The notes: generated by a model not told the origin, from the sequence alone. A stretch of 64,000 nucleotides of DNA from Mesorhizobium_K marinum (GCF_040813715.1 NZ_JBFOCH010000012.1); one strand, 5' to 3'. Counted from the stretch's first letter, positions 18,234-28,506 are shown. Numbers and translations are program-made.

Positions 18234-20032
18234 CCTTCCAGCTCTTCCCGCAGCATCTCCAGCTCCAGCCATTCTTCTTCCATGGCTGACAGCGTCTGCC
18301 GCTCCTTTTCCAAGGCCGCGATTGTCTTGGCGAAGGAAGCCGGGTTCTTCTCGTAGAAGGACGGGTCGGCGAGCTGGTTCTCGAGCGTCGAGATGGAGGT
18401 CGTCACGGCTTCCATCCTGCCTGGCAGTGTCTCGAGCGAGAACTTCTGCTTGTAGGAGAGCTTCTTCGCGGCGGCCTTGGGCTGGCGTTCGACGGCCTTC
18501 TCCGGCGCGGGCGCGCGGGCCTGTGCCTTGCGGTCTTCCAGCTTGGCCCCGCCGCGCTGCGCCAGCATGTCCGAATAGCCGCCGGCATATTCGATCCAGC
18601 GTCCGGCGCCGTCCGGCGCGATCACGCTCGTCACGGTGCGATCCAGGAAGTCGCGGTCATGGCTGACCAGCAGGACGGTGCCGGGGAAGCCGGTGATGAG
18701 TTCTTGCAGGAGCTCCAGCGTTTCCATGTCGAGGTCGTTGGTGGGCTCGTCCAGCACCAGGAGATTGGCCGGGCGGGCCAGGACGCGCGCCAGGATCAGC
18801 CGCGCCCGCTCGCCGCCCGACAGCTCGCGGATCGGGGTCCGCGCCGCCTCGGGCTTGAACAGGAAGTCCTTCATGTAGGCGACGACATGGCGTTCCTCGC
18901 CATTGACCAGCAGCGTCTCGCCGCGCCCGTCGGTCAGGAAATGTGCAAGCGTCTCGTTCGGGTCGACCGCCCGCTTCTGGTCGAGCGTCGCGATATCGAG
19001 ATTGACCCCGAGCCGCACGCTGCCGGAATCGGGTTCCAGTTCCCCTGTCAGCATCTTCAGAAGCGTCGTCTTGCCGGCTCCGTTGGGGCCGACCAGACCG
19101 ACCCGGTCGCCGCGCTGGATGCGGATCGAGAAATCGTCGACGACCTTGAGGTCGCCAAAACTCTTGGCGATCGACTTGGCCTCGATGACGAGTTTACCGG
19201 ATTCCGCCGCGTCGCTTGCCGCCATCGTGGCGACGCCCTCGGCGCCGCGGTGCGCGCGGAAGGCCTGGCGCATGGTCTGGAGCTCGCCCAGCCGCCGCAT
19301 GTTGCGCTTGCGCCGCGCCGTCACGCCGTAGCGCAGCCAGTGCTCCTCGCGAACGATCTGGCGCCCGAGCTTGTGCTGCTCGCGCTCCTCCTCCTCGAGG
19401 ATCGTATCGCGCCATTCCTCGAAATGTGAAAATCCCTTGTCGAGCCGGCGGGTTCGCCCGCGGTCCAGCCAGACGGTGGCGCGGCTGACGCGTTCGAGGA
19501 AGCGGCGGTCGTGGGAGATCAGCATCAGCGCCGACGACGAGCGGACGAGTTCCTCCTCCAGCCACTCGATGGTGGCCAGGTCGAGATGGTTGGTGGGTTC
19601 GTCGAGAAGCAGGATGTCGGGTTCCGGCGCCATCACGCGGGCCAGCGCCGCGCGCCGTGCCTCGCCGCCGGACAGCGTGTCCGGCCTGGCCTCGCCGTCG
19701 AGGCCGAGATGGTCGAGCAGGTAGGCCGCGCGGTGCGGGTCGTCCGCCGGTCCGAGCCCCGCCTCCACATAGGCGCGCACGGTCTCGAAACCATCCATGT
19801 CAGGCATCTGCGGCAGGTAGCGCACCGTTGCCGAGGGGTGCCGGAACACCTTGCCGTCCTGGGGTTCCACGAGGCCGGCGGCGACCTTCAGCAGGGTGGA
19901 CTTGCCCGAACCGTTGCGGCCGACCAGCGCGATGCGGTCGCCGGCCGAGACCGACAGTTCGGCGCCGTCGAGCAGCGGCGCGCCGCCAAATGTCAGCAGG
20001 ATGCCGTCCAGCGTCAGGAGGGGAGGTGGCAT
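18230..20032 (-). CDS. ABC-F family ATPase (Uup-like)
   Basis: This 600-residue protein carries two ABC ATPase domains and no membrane part. The first has Walker A GRNGSGKST and signature LSGGEARRA; the second has GPNGAGKTT and LSGGERARL. Walker B segments LLLDEPTNHLD and LVLDEPTNDLD match ABC-F proteins, which act on the ribosome or on DNA-branch metabolism. The linker contains RKRNMRRLGEL and the C-terminus is a coiled coil (about residues 530-600) as in Uup. The start at MPPPLLTLDG follows GGGAGG-like sequence; upstream ORF sequence lies within the thiamine pyrophosphokinase gene. Confidence 0.9.
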   Translation of the reverse strand: MPPPLLTLDGILLTFGGAPLLDGAELSVSAGDRIALVGRNGSGKSTLLKVAAGLVEPQDGKVFRHPSATVRYLPQMPDMDGFETVRAYVEAGLGPADDPHRAAYLLDHLGLDGEARPDTLSGGEARRAALARVMAPEPDILLLDEPTNHLDLATIEWLEEELVRSSSALMLISHDRRFLERVSRATVWLDRGRTRRLDKGFSHFEEWRDTILEEEEREQHKLGRQIVREEHWLRYGVTARRKRNMRRLGELQTMRQAFRAHRGAEGVATMAASDAAESGKLVIEAKSIAKSFGDLKVVDDFSIRIQRGDRVGLVGPNGAGKTTLLKMLTGELEPDSGSVRLGVNLDIATLDQKRAVDPNETLAHFLTDGRGETLLVNGEERHVVAYMKDFLFKPEAARTPIRELSGGERARLILARVLARPANLLVLDEPTNDLDMETLELLQELITGFPGTVLLVSHDRDFLDRTVTSVIAPDGAGRWIEYAGGYSDMLAQRGGAKLEDRKAQARAPAPEKAVERQPKAAAKKLSYKQKFSLETLPGRMEAVTTSISTLENQLADPSFYEKNPASFAKTIAALEKERQTLSAMEEEWLELEMLREELEG

Positions 20033-20039
20033 CGGAAGG

Positions 20040-20678
20040 CTAGAGGTCGCCCGGGTAGGGATGGGCAAGCAGCAGCGCGCGTCCGACCCCGATCGAGATG
20101 CGCAGGTCGCCGCGCACTTCGTTGGAAAGGGTGAGCGACGAGCCGAACGGGATCTCGACGCCATCGAGCGGCCAGCGCGCGCCCATCACGGTGACGCCGG
20201 ACAGGTGCGAGAAGCCGAGGATGCTGAACTGGGTGCCATCGTCGAAGTCGAAGTCGCGCGCGCCCGGCAGCAGCGGATGCGCCTCCTGGTTGCCGCTGGT
20301 GATCACCACTGGCAGGCCTTCCTTGGCACGGCGGATGGCAAGCGCGACATGCAGGAACGCATGGTCGACGCGGCCGCCGAATGCGCCGGCGAGCACGAGC
20401 GACGTCGCGCCCCGCTTCAGCGCCTCGGTAACCGCAAGCTCGCCGTCCGTGTTGTCCTTTTCCTCGGGATAGCGGCTCTGCGGGATGTGGGCGTATTCCG
20501 CCGCCAGTTCGGCGGTCGATGAATCGAAATCGCCGACCCACAGTTCCGGCGTGATGCCGAGCGTTTTGGCATGCGTCATCCCGGCGTCCGCGGCGATTAC
20601 GCGGGCGCCCGCCAACTGGGCGTCGAGGCGCGGTGTGCGCACCAGCCTGCCGCCGAGGAGGATGACAAATCTGCTCAT
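20040..20678 (-). CDS. thiN: thiamine pyrophosphokinase
   Basis: This 212-residue enzyme transfers pyrophosphate from ATP to thiamine to give TPP. It shows the family segments VIAADAGMTHAKTLG, WVGDFDSS, PEEKDNTDGELA and GAFGGRVDHAF. It is transcribed away from the TPP-riboswitch-controlled thiamine transporter operon, with 250 bases between the two starts, so uptake and activation of thiamine are encoded side by side. The start MSRFVILLGG is preferred over an ORF start at 20738. Confidence 0.92.
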   Translation of the reverse strand: MSRFVILLGGRLVRTPRLDAQLAGARVIAADAGMTHAKTLGITPELWVGDFDSSTAELAAEYAHIPQSRYPEEKDNTDGELAVTEALKRGATSLVLAGAFGGRVDHAFLHVALAIRRAKEGLPVVITSGNQEAHPLLPGARDFDFDDGTQFSILGFSHLSGVTVMGARWPLDGVEIPFGSSLTLSNEVRGDLRISIGVGRALLLAHPYPGDL

Positions 20679-20747
20679 GGCGACGCCCTTACCATGCGCC
20701 GTGCCAAAATTGGAAGGCGCAAAGCCGCCCGAATCCAAAAGAAACGC

Positions 20748-20776
20748 TTGCCTGCCTAAGGCTTGGGCACTATTTG
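20748..20776 (+). promoter_or_regulatory. sigma-70-type promoter of the thiamine transport operon
   Basis: TTGCCT (20748-20753), a 17-base spacer and TATTTG (20771-20776) place a transcription start near 20783, immediately before the riboswitch. The fit is moderate and based on spacing and position. Confidence 0.5.
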
Positions 20777-20785
20777 TCGGGCCGC

Positions 20786-20872
20786 TCTAACGGGGTGCCG
20801 GACGTGACCGGCTGAGAGGCAAAAGCCAACCCGCTGAACCTGATCCGGCTTGTACCGGCGGAGGGATTAGAC
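20786..20872 (+). ncRNA. TPP (thiamine pyrophosphate) riboswitch
   Basis: The conserved THI-box elements occur in order: ACGGGGTGC, GGCTGAGAGG, ACCCGCTGAACCTGATCC and GGCGGAGGGATTAG. Downstream, GCGCCT (20887-20892) can pair with AGGCGC (20920-20925), which overlaps the GAAGGAGG ribosome site of thiB; no T-run terminator is present. Ligand-dependent masking of the ribosome site is therefore the likely mechanism. Confidence 0.96.
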
Positions 20873-20927
20873 GCTTCGGAAACCCGGCGCCTTTCTTCCC
20901 TTCAACCCAATAACGAAGGAGGCGCTG

Positions 20928-21929
20928 ATGCGCACAAGTCTCTGTTCCGTTTTCGCTTTCGCCATCGGCCTCTCGGTCCTGCCCGCCGTGGCCCAGGACA
21001 AGCTGACGATCTATACCTATGACAGCTTCACCTCCGAATGGGGGCCGGGTCCGCAGGTGGAGAAGGCGTTCGAGGCCGATTGCGGCTGCGATGTCGAGTT
21101 CGTCGCGGTTGCCGATGGCGTCGCCCTGCTCAACCGGCTGAAGCTGGAAGGCAGCGCCACCAAGGCCGACATCGTGCTCGGCCTCGACACCAACCTGACG
21201 GCCGAGGCCGCCGCGACCGGCCTGTTTTCGCCCTCCGGCGTCGATCTCGCATCGATCGACGTCCCTGGCGGCTGGAGCGACGACGTCTTCGTGCCCTACG
21301 ACTACGCCCATTTCGCAGTCGTCTACGATTCCGAGAAGCTGGCGAACCCGCCGGCGAGCCTGGCCGAACTGGTGGATGGCGACCCGAGCCAGAAGATCGT
21401 GCTGCAGGACCCCCGCACGTCGACGCCCGGCCTCGGGCTGGTCCTCTGGGTCAAGGCGGTCTATGGCGACAAGGCTGGGGAAGCATGGGCCAAGCTGAAG
21501 GATCGAGTCCTGACGGTGACCCCGGGCTGGAGCGAAGCCTATGGCCTGTTCACCAAGGGCGAGGCTCCGATGGTGTTGTCCTACACGACCTCGCCGGCCT
21601 ACCACATGGTCGCCGAAGGCACCGAGCGCTACAAGGCGCTCGCCTTCGCCGAAGGCAATTACCTGCAGATCGAGGTGGCCGGCATCACCACCAAGGGCGC
21701 GCAAAATCCGCTCGCGGCCCGCTTCATCGCGTTCATGACCGGCCCCGGCTTCCAGGACGTCATTCCCGAGACCAACTGGATGCTTCCCGCCGGGCGCACC
21801 GACAAGCCGCTCGACCCGGCCTTCGGCAAGCTGCCGCAGCCGGTCAAGACCCTGCTCTTCACGCCGGATGAAGTCGCCGCGAACCGCAAGGACTGGGTTG
21901 ACGAATGGCTGGCAGCGATGAGCCGGTGA
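20928..21929 (+). CDS. thiB: thiamine ABC transporter substrate-binding protein
   Basis: This 333-residue periplasmic binding protein has a signal peptide ending PAVAQ and the ThiB-type opening KLTIYTYDSFTSEWGPGP. Further family segments are DIVLGLDTNL, VPYDYAHFAVVYD and LSYTTSPAYH. It binds thiamine, TMP or TPP for import by ThiPQ. The ribosome site GAAGGAGG lies in the expression platform of the TPP riboswitch. Its 3' end overlaps the thiP start by about 25 bases (or 4 bases with the GTG start). Confidence 0.93.
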   Translation: MRTSLCSVFAFAIGLSVLPAVAQDKLTIYTYDSFTSEWGPGPQVEKAFEADCGCDVEFVAVADGVALLNRLKLEGSATKADIVLGLDTNLTAEAAATGLFSPSGVDLASIDVPGGWSDDVFVPYDYAHFAVVYDSEKLANPPASLAELVDGDPSQKIVLQDPRTSTPGLGLVLWVKAVYGDKAGEAWAKLKDRVLTVTPGWSEAYGLFTKGEAPMVLSYTTSPAYHMVAEGTERYKALAFAEGNYLQIEVAGITTKGAQNPLAARFIAFMTGPGFQDVIPETNWMLPAGRTDKPLDPAFGKLPQPVKTLLFTPDEVAANRKDWVDEWLAAMSR

Positions 21930-23720
21930 CGCGACCGCCGCGCCCTTCACCTCCCCTCGTGCAGGGGAGGGACGGCCGGATCGTCGCCGGCGCGCTCGCG
22001 CTGGGAGGCATTGGCCTGCTCATCGGCGGGGCCTTTGCCGGGCTGATCGTGGAAGGCGCGCGCGACTTTGGCGGCGCCGTCGCGGCGTTCGATCCTTACC
22101 TCGCGCGGGTCGTCTGGTTCACGCTCTGGCAGGCGACCCTTTCGACCGTCCTGTCGGTGGCGCCGGCCATCCTGGTCGCCCGGGCCTTGTCGCGCCACCC
22201 CGCGTTCCCGGGGCGCGCGCTCATCCTCAGGCTGTTTGCCCTGCCGCTGGCGATCCCCGCCATCGTCGCGGCGCTCGGCATGCTGGCGCTGCTCGGCCGC
22301 GCAGGGCTCCTCGCGACGCCGCTTTCGGCGCTCGCNGTTGTCGCGCCACCCCGCCTTCCCGGGGCGCGCGCTCATCCTCAGGCTGTTTGCCCTGCCGCTG
22401 GCGATCCCCGCCATCGTCGCGGCGCTCGGCATGCTGGCGCTGCTCGGCCGCGCAGGGCTCCTCGCGACGCCGCTTTCGGCGCTCGCCGGCGGGGCCGCCT
22501 GGCCTGGGATCTACGGCCTCTCCGGCATTCTCGTTGCGCATGTCTTCTTCAACCTGCCGTTGGCGACCCGGCTTTTCCTGGAGGCGCTAGACACGCTGCC
22601 GGCCGACCAGTGGCGGCTGGCGAGCCAGTTGGGCATGGGCGCGGGGTCCACGTTCCGGCTTGTCGAATGGCCGGCCATACGAACGGCGATCCCCGGCGTC
22701 GCGGGGTTGGTCTTCATGCTCTGCATCACCTCCTTCACGATCGTGCTGACGCTCGGAGGGGGACCTGCGGCGACCACTCTCGAGGTGGCGATCTACCAGG
22801 CGCTGCGCTTCGACTTCGATCCGGCGCGCGCGGTCACCTTCACCGCGCTGCAGATCGCCTTGACCGGCGTCGTCGTGCTTGCCCTGACGCGGCTCGGCGC
22901 CAGCACGGCGGTCGACGTCAACCTTCCGGTAGCGCCGAGGAAGTTCGTGGTCGTAGGCGCGGCGGAGGCCGCGGCCAATGCCGCGATCATCGTCGCCGCG
23001 CTCATCTTCGTCGCCGCACCGATGGCGGCGACGCTGATCGCCGGGCTGGGCGCCGACCTGGGCAGGCTGGCCGGCGAAGCCGCGGTGCGGCAGGCGGCGG
23101 CGACGAGCATCGCGCTCGCCGTGCTGTCGGCGCTCCTGTCGGTTGCGCTGGCGTTGTCGCTGGCCGCCGCGCGGCGCGCGGCGTCCGGCGCGCGTTCCCC
23201 GGCCGGAAGGTTCTTCGAAAGCGCTGCAGGCACCGGCGCGGGCTTCGTGCTCGTCGTGCCGCCGATCGTCATCGGTGCCGGCTGGTTCGTGCTGCTTCGG
23301 CACACCGACCTGTTGTTCGCGGTCGCGCCCGTCATGGTCGTCACGGTCAATTCCGTCATGGCCATGCCGTTCGTGATCCGGGCGATACGCCCGGCCTACG
23401 ACGCCGCCGGCGAGCGCAATGACCGGCTCTGCGCGCAACTCGGCATTGCCGGGTGGAACCGCGCCAGGTTGATCGACTGGCCGGCGCTGCGAAGACCCGT
23501 TGCAACCGGACTGGCCTTCGCCATGGCGCTTTCGCTCGGCGATCTCGGCGTCATCGCGCTTTTCGGCAGCGACTCGGTGCAGACGCTGCCCTATCTTCTG
23601 CTTGCAAGAATGGGATCCTACAGGACCGAGGACGCTGCGGGCCTGGCGCTGCTTCTCGGCCTCCTTTGCCTGGCTCTCGTTTTCGCGGCGGATCGGTTCG
23701 GGGGAACGAGGGCGGCATGA
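21905..23720 (+). CDS. thiP: thiamine ABC transporter permease, split by a contig join
   Basis: Two halves in different frames meet at an n (22336). Removing the duplicated 151 bases restores one frame of 554 residues, the size of ThiP. It has about twelve helices in two permease modules, each with the EAA-type loop (ASQLGMGAGSTFRLVEWPAI and CAQLGIAGWNRARLIDWPAL). The apparent frameshift is thus an assembly effect. The start may be ATG 21905 or the GTG at 21926, which overlaps the thiB stop (GTGA). The N-terminal codons contain a CCTCCCCT/AGGGGAGG palindrome (see findings). The stop overlaps the thiQ start (ATGA). Confidence 0.9.
22187..22486. other. scaffold join: single n (22336) within thiP
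   Basis: Bases 22187-22335 recur at 22338-22486 with one substitution. The 151-base offset shifts the frame by one. Confidence 0.9.
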
Positions 23721-24472
23721 ACGTCAGCAAGGCGAACAGCGTCGCGGTGCGCCTCGACAAGGTGCGCTTCAGCTACGGCGATGCGGCGATGCGTTTCGAC
23801 GTCGAATGCCGGGCGGGTGCCGTCACGGCGGTGATGGGCCCGAGCGGTTCGGGCAAGTCGACCCTGCTCAACCTTGTCGCCGGGTTCGAGACCCCGGCGG
23901 CAGGCCGCGTTCTCATCGGCGGCGAAGACGTCACCGGCCTGCCGCCGGCGGCGCGACCGGTGTCGATGGTGTTCCAGGAGAATAACCTCTTCGCCCACCT
24001 CGACGTCAGGAAGAACGTCGGCCTCGGCCGTTCGCCCTCGCTGCGTCTCGACGAGGCCGACGACATGGCGATCGCCGAGGCGCTGTGGCGCACCGGCCTT
24101 TCGGGCAAGGAGCACCGGCTCCCCCGCGAGTTGTCGGGCGGCGAGCGCCAGCGGGTCGCGCTGGCCCGCGTGCTGGTCCGCAACCGCCCGGTCCTGCTGC
24201 TCGACGAGCCGTTCGGCTCGCTCGGGCCGGCCCTGCGCTCCGACATGCTCGAACTCCTGCTCGGCCTGCAGGCCGAGCGCCGCATGACCACGCTTTTCGT
24301 GACGCACCAGCCGGAGGACGCGCGGCGCGTCGCCGACGAGGTCGTTTTCCTGGAGCAGGGCGTCGTCGTTGCGGCGGGTGCGACCGACAGCTTCTTCGCC
24401 GATGGCGCGCCTGAGGCGTTCCGGCGTTATATCGGGTCCGACTTCACGAAGTTTGCCCGCAAGCCGACATAA
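23717..24472 (+). CDS. thiQ: thiamine ABC transporter ATP-binding protein
   Basis: This 251-residue ATPase has Walker A GPSGSGKST, Q-loop FQENNLFAHL, signature LSGGERQRVALAR and Walker B VLLLDEPFGSLGPALR. It energises ThiBP. The ATG at 23717 overlaps the thiP stop, the usual coupling of permease and ATPase. It closes the riboswitch-controlled operon. Confidence 0.94.
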   Translation: MNVSKANSVAVRLDKVRFSYGDAAMRFDVECRAGAVTAVMGPSGSGKSTLLNLVAGFETPAAGRVLIGGEDVTGLPPAARPVSMVFQENNLFAHLDVRKNVGLGRSPSLRLDEADDMAIAEALWRTGLSGKEHRLPRELSGGERQRVALARVLVRNRPVLLLDEPFGSLGPALRSDMLELLLGLQAERRMTTLFVTHQPEDARRVADEVVFLEQGVVVAAGATDSFFADGAPEAFRRYIGSDFTKFARKPT

Positions 24473-24588
24473 TTTACGGCCACATCGCATTTCGGGGGCC
24501 ATTTCGTGCTATTGGTGACCCCGAAACAGTTTGTGACCGCGCCTCTCTCCCAAATTGGTGCGTCGACCGAAAGGAGCTGCCGGTTCCT

Positions 24589-26112
24589 ATGATCAGCCGA
24601 GGAGGGACCAGTTCGCGGTCGTCCCGCCCGCTGAACCACGTTGCGCGCCTCGCCGCCGCGGCGGGGCTTTCGGCGTTGCTAGCCGGCTGCCAGGCGCTGT
24701 CCGGCCTGTCGACGTCCGGCGGCATCAAGGAATCGGCGTTCAGGCCGTCGGAAACCCCGGTCACGGTCGATTCGGTCTCTCGCAACGATCGGTTGGCCGA
24801 ACTCGCCCGCGCCCAGCATCCGCGCATCCTGGCCACCTATGGCGGCGAATATTCGGATCCGAAGCTCGAGCGGATGGTCGCCAAGGTCGTCGGCAGCCTG
24901 ACCACGGTCTCGGGCAATCCGGGGCAGACCTACCGCATCACCATCCTGAACTCGCCCAACGTCAACGCCTTCGCGCTTCCGGGCGGCTATCTCTACATCA
25001 CCCGTGGGCTGCTGGCGCTGGCCAACGACTCGGCCGAACTGGCGGCGGTCGTGGCGCACGAAATGGGCCATGTCACCGCCAATCACGGGCTGCAGCGCCA
25101 GCAGAAGGAAGCCGAGGAGGTGATCGCCACCAGGGTGGTCACCGACGTTCTCGGCAACAACCAGAACGCCAACGTCGCGCTGCTGCGCGGCAAGCTGCGC
25201 ATGGCCCAGTTCTCGCGCAACCAGGAACTGGAGGCCGACGCAATCGGCATCAGGACCAGCGGCCAGGCAGGTTTCGACCCCTATGCGGCGGGACGGTTCC
25301 TGCAGTCGATGTCGGCATACACCGATTTCCGTTCGGTCAGCGGCGCGACGGACGCCAGCCTGGACTTCCTGGCGAGCCACCCCAACGCGCCGCAGCGCAT
25401 AGATCTTGCCCAACGGCATGCGCGCCAGATCGGCGCGGCGGGGCAGGGCAGCCGTGATCGCGATTCCTTCCTCGCCGGCATTGACGGGCTGCTCTATGGC
25501 GACACGCCGGAAGAGGGGTTCGTTCGGGGCAACACGTTCCTCCACCCGCGCCTCGGCGTCTCGTTCTCCGTGCCGCCCGGCTTCGTCATCGACAACAGCG
25601 CCGCAGCGGTGACGGCGACCGGGCCCGGCGACCTCGCGGTTCGCTTCGACGGCGTCGCGCTCGCCTCGCGCACCAAGCTGCCCGACTACATCCGTTCGGG
25701 CTGGGTGGCCGGGCTGGACCCGTCCAGCGTGCGCGCGGTGACGATCAACGGCAATGAAGCCGCTACCGCTCGCGCCGCGGCCGACGGCTGGAAGTTCGAC
25801 ATCACCGTGGTGAGGGCTGGCGGGCAGGTATACCGGCTGCTGACGGCCGCACCCCTGGGCAGCGATCGGCTCGACGCGGTTGCGCAGACCGTCGGCGGAA
25901 GCTTCAAGATCCTGTCGGCGCGGGAAAAGGCGTCCCTCAAGCCGCTCAGGGTCAGGGTCGTCACGGTCAAGCCCGGCCAGACGGTCGGCTCGATCGCCGC
26001 CTCGATGGTCGGCGTCGACCGCAAGCTCGAGTTGTTCCGCGTCCTCAACGCGCTTGCGCCGGGCGCGTCGGTTTCGGCCGGAGACAAGGTCAAGATCATT
26101 ACCGACAGCTGA
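24589..26112 (+). CDS. M48 family metalloprotease lipoprotein with C-terminal LysM-like domain
   Basis: This 507-residue protein has a lipoprotein signal peptide with lipobox LLAGC (Cys about residue 34). The peptidase M48 domain carries the zinc motif in VVAHEMGHVTANH (about 160) and the downstream ligand Glu in NQELEADAIG. After a strand-rich middle region, a LysM-like segment (VTVKPGQTVGSIAASM ... AGDKVKI) ends the protein. M48 lipoproteins such as BepA/LoiP act in outer-membrane protein quality control in the periplasm; the LysM part would hold it near peptidoglycan. Single gene, with an unremarkable 116-base upstream spacer. Confidence 0.88.
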   Translation: MISRGGTSSRSSRPLNHVARLAAAAGLSALLAGCQALSGLSTSGGIKESAFRPSETPVTVDSVSRNDRLAELARAQHPRILATYGGEYSDPKLERMVAKVVGSLTTVSGNPGQTYRITILNSPNVNAFALPGGYLYITRGLLALANDSAELAAVVAHEMGHVTANHGLQRQQKEAEEVIATRVVTDVLGNNQNANVALLRGKLRMAQFSRNQELEADAIGIRTSGQAGFDPYAAGRFLQSMSAYTDFRSVSGATDASLDFLASHPNAPQRIDLAQRHARQIGAAGQGSRDRDSFLAGIDGLLYGDTPEEGFVRGNTFLHPRLGVSFSVPPGFVIDNSAAAVTATGPGDLAVRFDGVALASRTKLPDYIRSGWVAGLDPSSVRAVTINGNEAATARAAADGWKFDITVVRAGGQVYRLLTAAPLGSDRLDAVAQTVGGSFKILSAREKASLKPLRVRVVTVKPGQTVGSIAASMVGVDRKLELFRVLNALAPGASVSAGDKVKIITDS

Positions 26113-26118
26113 CGCCGG

Positions 26119-26979
<861 letters not shown>

Positions 26980-27061
26980 GCGGCGCTCCCGTCTTGGATC
27001 GGCGCGTTTGAGATACCGCGCCGCACAAATTTCGCGCCTGACGGCGCACGCAAAAACGGCA

Positions 27062-27086
27062 AACGCGGCGAGCCCGAAAAGGTTCC
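27062..27086 (-). promoter_or_regulatory. EcfG/RpoE2-type promoter of rpoH2
   Basis: On the minus strand GGAAC (27082-27086) is followed after exactly 16 bases by CGTT (27062-27065), matching the GGAAC-N16/17-CGTT consensus of the alphaproteobacterial general-stress sigma factor EcfG/RpoE2. The inferred start gives a 5' leader of about 75 bases. In Sinorhizobium rpoH2 is a known RpoE2 target. Confidence 0.78.
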
Positions 27087-27240
27087 TAAGGTATCTGTTC
27101 CTGGCAAACAGGGGGGGATCCCAACTCGTCGCGACCCGTGGCGCACTTGCCAGGAACGTCGCTTCCGTCCGATAAGCGTGCCTCGGCGGCGGCGCCTTCG
27201 CGTCGGCGCAGCGGGAAAAAACGACTGGGGGAGACTTATC

Positions 27241-28155
27241 GTGAAGCTTGGACTGCTGACTGCGCCGTTTCCGGAGATGCCGCTTGGTGAGGTCGCCGAC
27301 TGGGCGAGTTCGGAAGGCTTCGAATCGCTTGAGATCGCCTGCTGGCCGGTCTCGGCCGGACCGGCGCGCCGCTACGCGGGAACCTCGCACATCGATGTCG
27401 CTGCGATTTCGGTCGGCCAGGGCAGGGAAATCGTCGGCCAGCTCGCCGCCAAGGGCCTGACGGTCTCCGCGCTCGGCTATTATCCGAACCCGCTGCACCC
27501 GGACGCCGGTCACCGCGAGACCGTGCTCGACCACCTCCGCAAGGTCATCGCCGCTGCCGGCGCGATGGGCGTCGGTCTGGTCAACACCTTCTGCGGCGGC
27601 GACGCCGCGCAGGACGTCGACGCGAACTGGAAGCAGGCGGAGAAGGTCTGGCCGGACGTCATCGCCTATGCGCGCGACCACGGCGTCAGGCTCGCCTTCG
27701 AGAATTGCCCGATGATCTTCAGCCGGGACGAGTGGCCGGGCGGACACAACATCGCCTATTCGCCGGAGGTCTGGCGCCGCATTCTCGATGCCTGGAAGGG
27801 CGAGGTCGGCATGAACTTCGATCCGTCGCACCTGGTCTGGCAGATGATCGACCAGGGCCGCTTCATCCGCGAGTTCGGCGCGCACATGTTCCATGTCCAC
27901 GCCAAGGACCTGATGATCGACCGCGACGGCCTCTACGAGCGCGGCATCATGTCGGCTGGCATGGGCTGGCAGATTCCGCGCATGCCCGGGCTCGGCGAGG
28001 TCGACTGGAGCGGCTTCTTCTCGGGCCTGTACCGTGCCGGCTATGACGGCCCGGTCATCATCGAACATGAGGATCGCCGTTTCGAGGGAACCGACGAGGC
28101 GGTCAAGCGCGGCTTCCTGCTTGCGCGCGACGTGCTGCGGCCCTTCGTGAAGTAG
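27241..28155 (+). CDS. sugar phosphate isomerase/epimerase family (AP-endonuclease-2-fold TIM barrel)
   Basis: This 304-residue TIM-barrel protein starts KLGLLTAPFPEMPLG and shows xylose-isomerase-like metal ligand segments: LAFENCPM (Glu), MNFDPSHLVWQ (Asp/His), HVHAKD (His) and VIIEHEDRRFEG (Glu). Family members isomerise or epimerise sugars and inositol derivatives. The GTG at 27241 is the start; an upstream ORF extension overlaps rpoH2 and its promoter. It is divergent from rpoH2. The substrate is unknown. Confidence 0.82.
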   Translation: MKLGLLTAPFPEMPLGEVADWASSEGFESLEIACWPVSAGPARRYAGTSHIDVAAISVGQGREIVGQLAAKGLTVSALGYYPNPLHPDAGHRETVLDHLRKVIAAAGAMGVGLVNTFCGGDAAQDVDANWKQAEKVWPDVIAYARDHGVRLAFENCPMIFSRDEWPGGHNIAYSPEVWRRILDAWKGEVGMNFDPSHLVWQMIDQGRFIREFGAHMFHVHAKDLMIDRDGLYERGIMSAGMGWQIPRMPGLGEVDWSGFFSGLYRAGYDGPVIIEHEDRRFEGTDEAVKRGFLLARDVLRPFVK

Positions 28156-28242
28156 TCTCGGGGGCGTCTTGCGCGGCCGTGGCTTGAACGCGGTCGTGCA
28201 AATGCGTATTTCGGGGCGGCTGGACTGCACTGGAGACTGATC

Positions 28243-28506
28243 TTGTCGGCATTTGACCGCTTCCTGGGCGATTCGCCGCTTCGCGTGCTGATCAAGCTGA
28301 TCGTCATCTCCTTCCTGGTGGGGGTGGTCATGCATGCCTTCGGCTGGTCGCCCTTCGACGTGCTCTACGGCATCCGCGACTTCTTCCTCGACATCTGGAG
28401 CATGGGCTTCCGGGCAATCGAGCGTTTCGTCGGCTACTTTCTGCTCGGCGCGGCGATCGTCGTGCCGGCCTTCATCATCCTCAGGCTGTTCAGCTACCGG
28501 CGCTGA
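28243..28506 (+). CDS. small membrane protein, DUF6460-like
   Basis: This 87-residue protein has two hydrophobic helices (VLIKLIVISFLVGVVMHAFG and YFLLGAAIVVPAFIILRLF) around a loop with SPFDVLYGIRDF. It starts with TTG at 28243 after ACTGGAGACTGATC. It resembles small rhizobial membrane proteins of a DUF6460 type; this name comes from memory of the family pattern and is only moderately certain. No function is known. Confidence 0.65.
   Translation: MSAFDRFLGDSPLRVLIKLIVISFLVGVVMHAFGWSPFDVLYGIRDFFLDIWSMGFRAIERFVGYFLLGAAIVVPAFIILRLFSYRR

Noticed and set aside
21905..23720. thiP as a frameshifted pseudogene
   Set aside because: Removing the 151-base duplication restores one frame of normal length.
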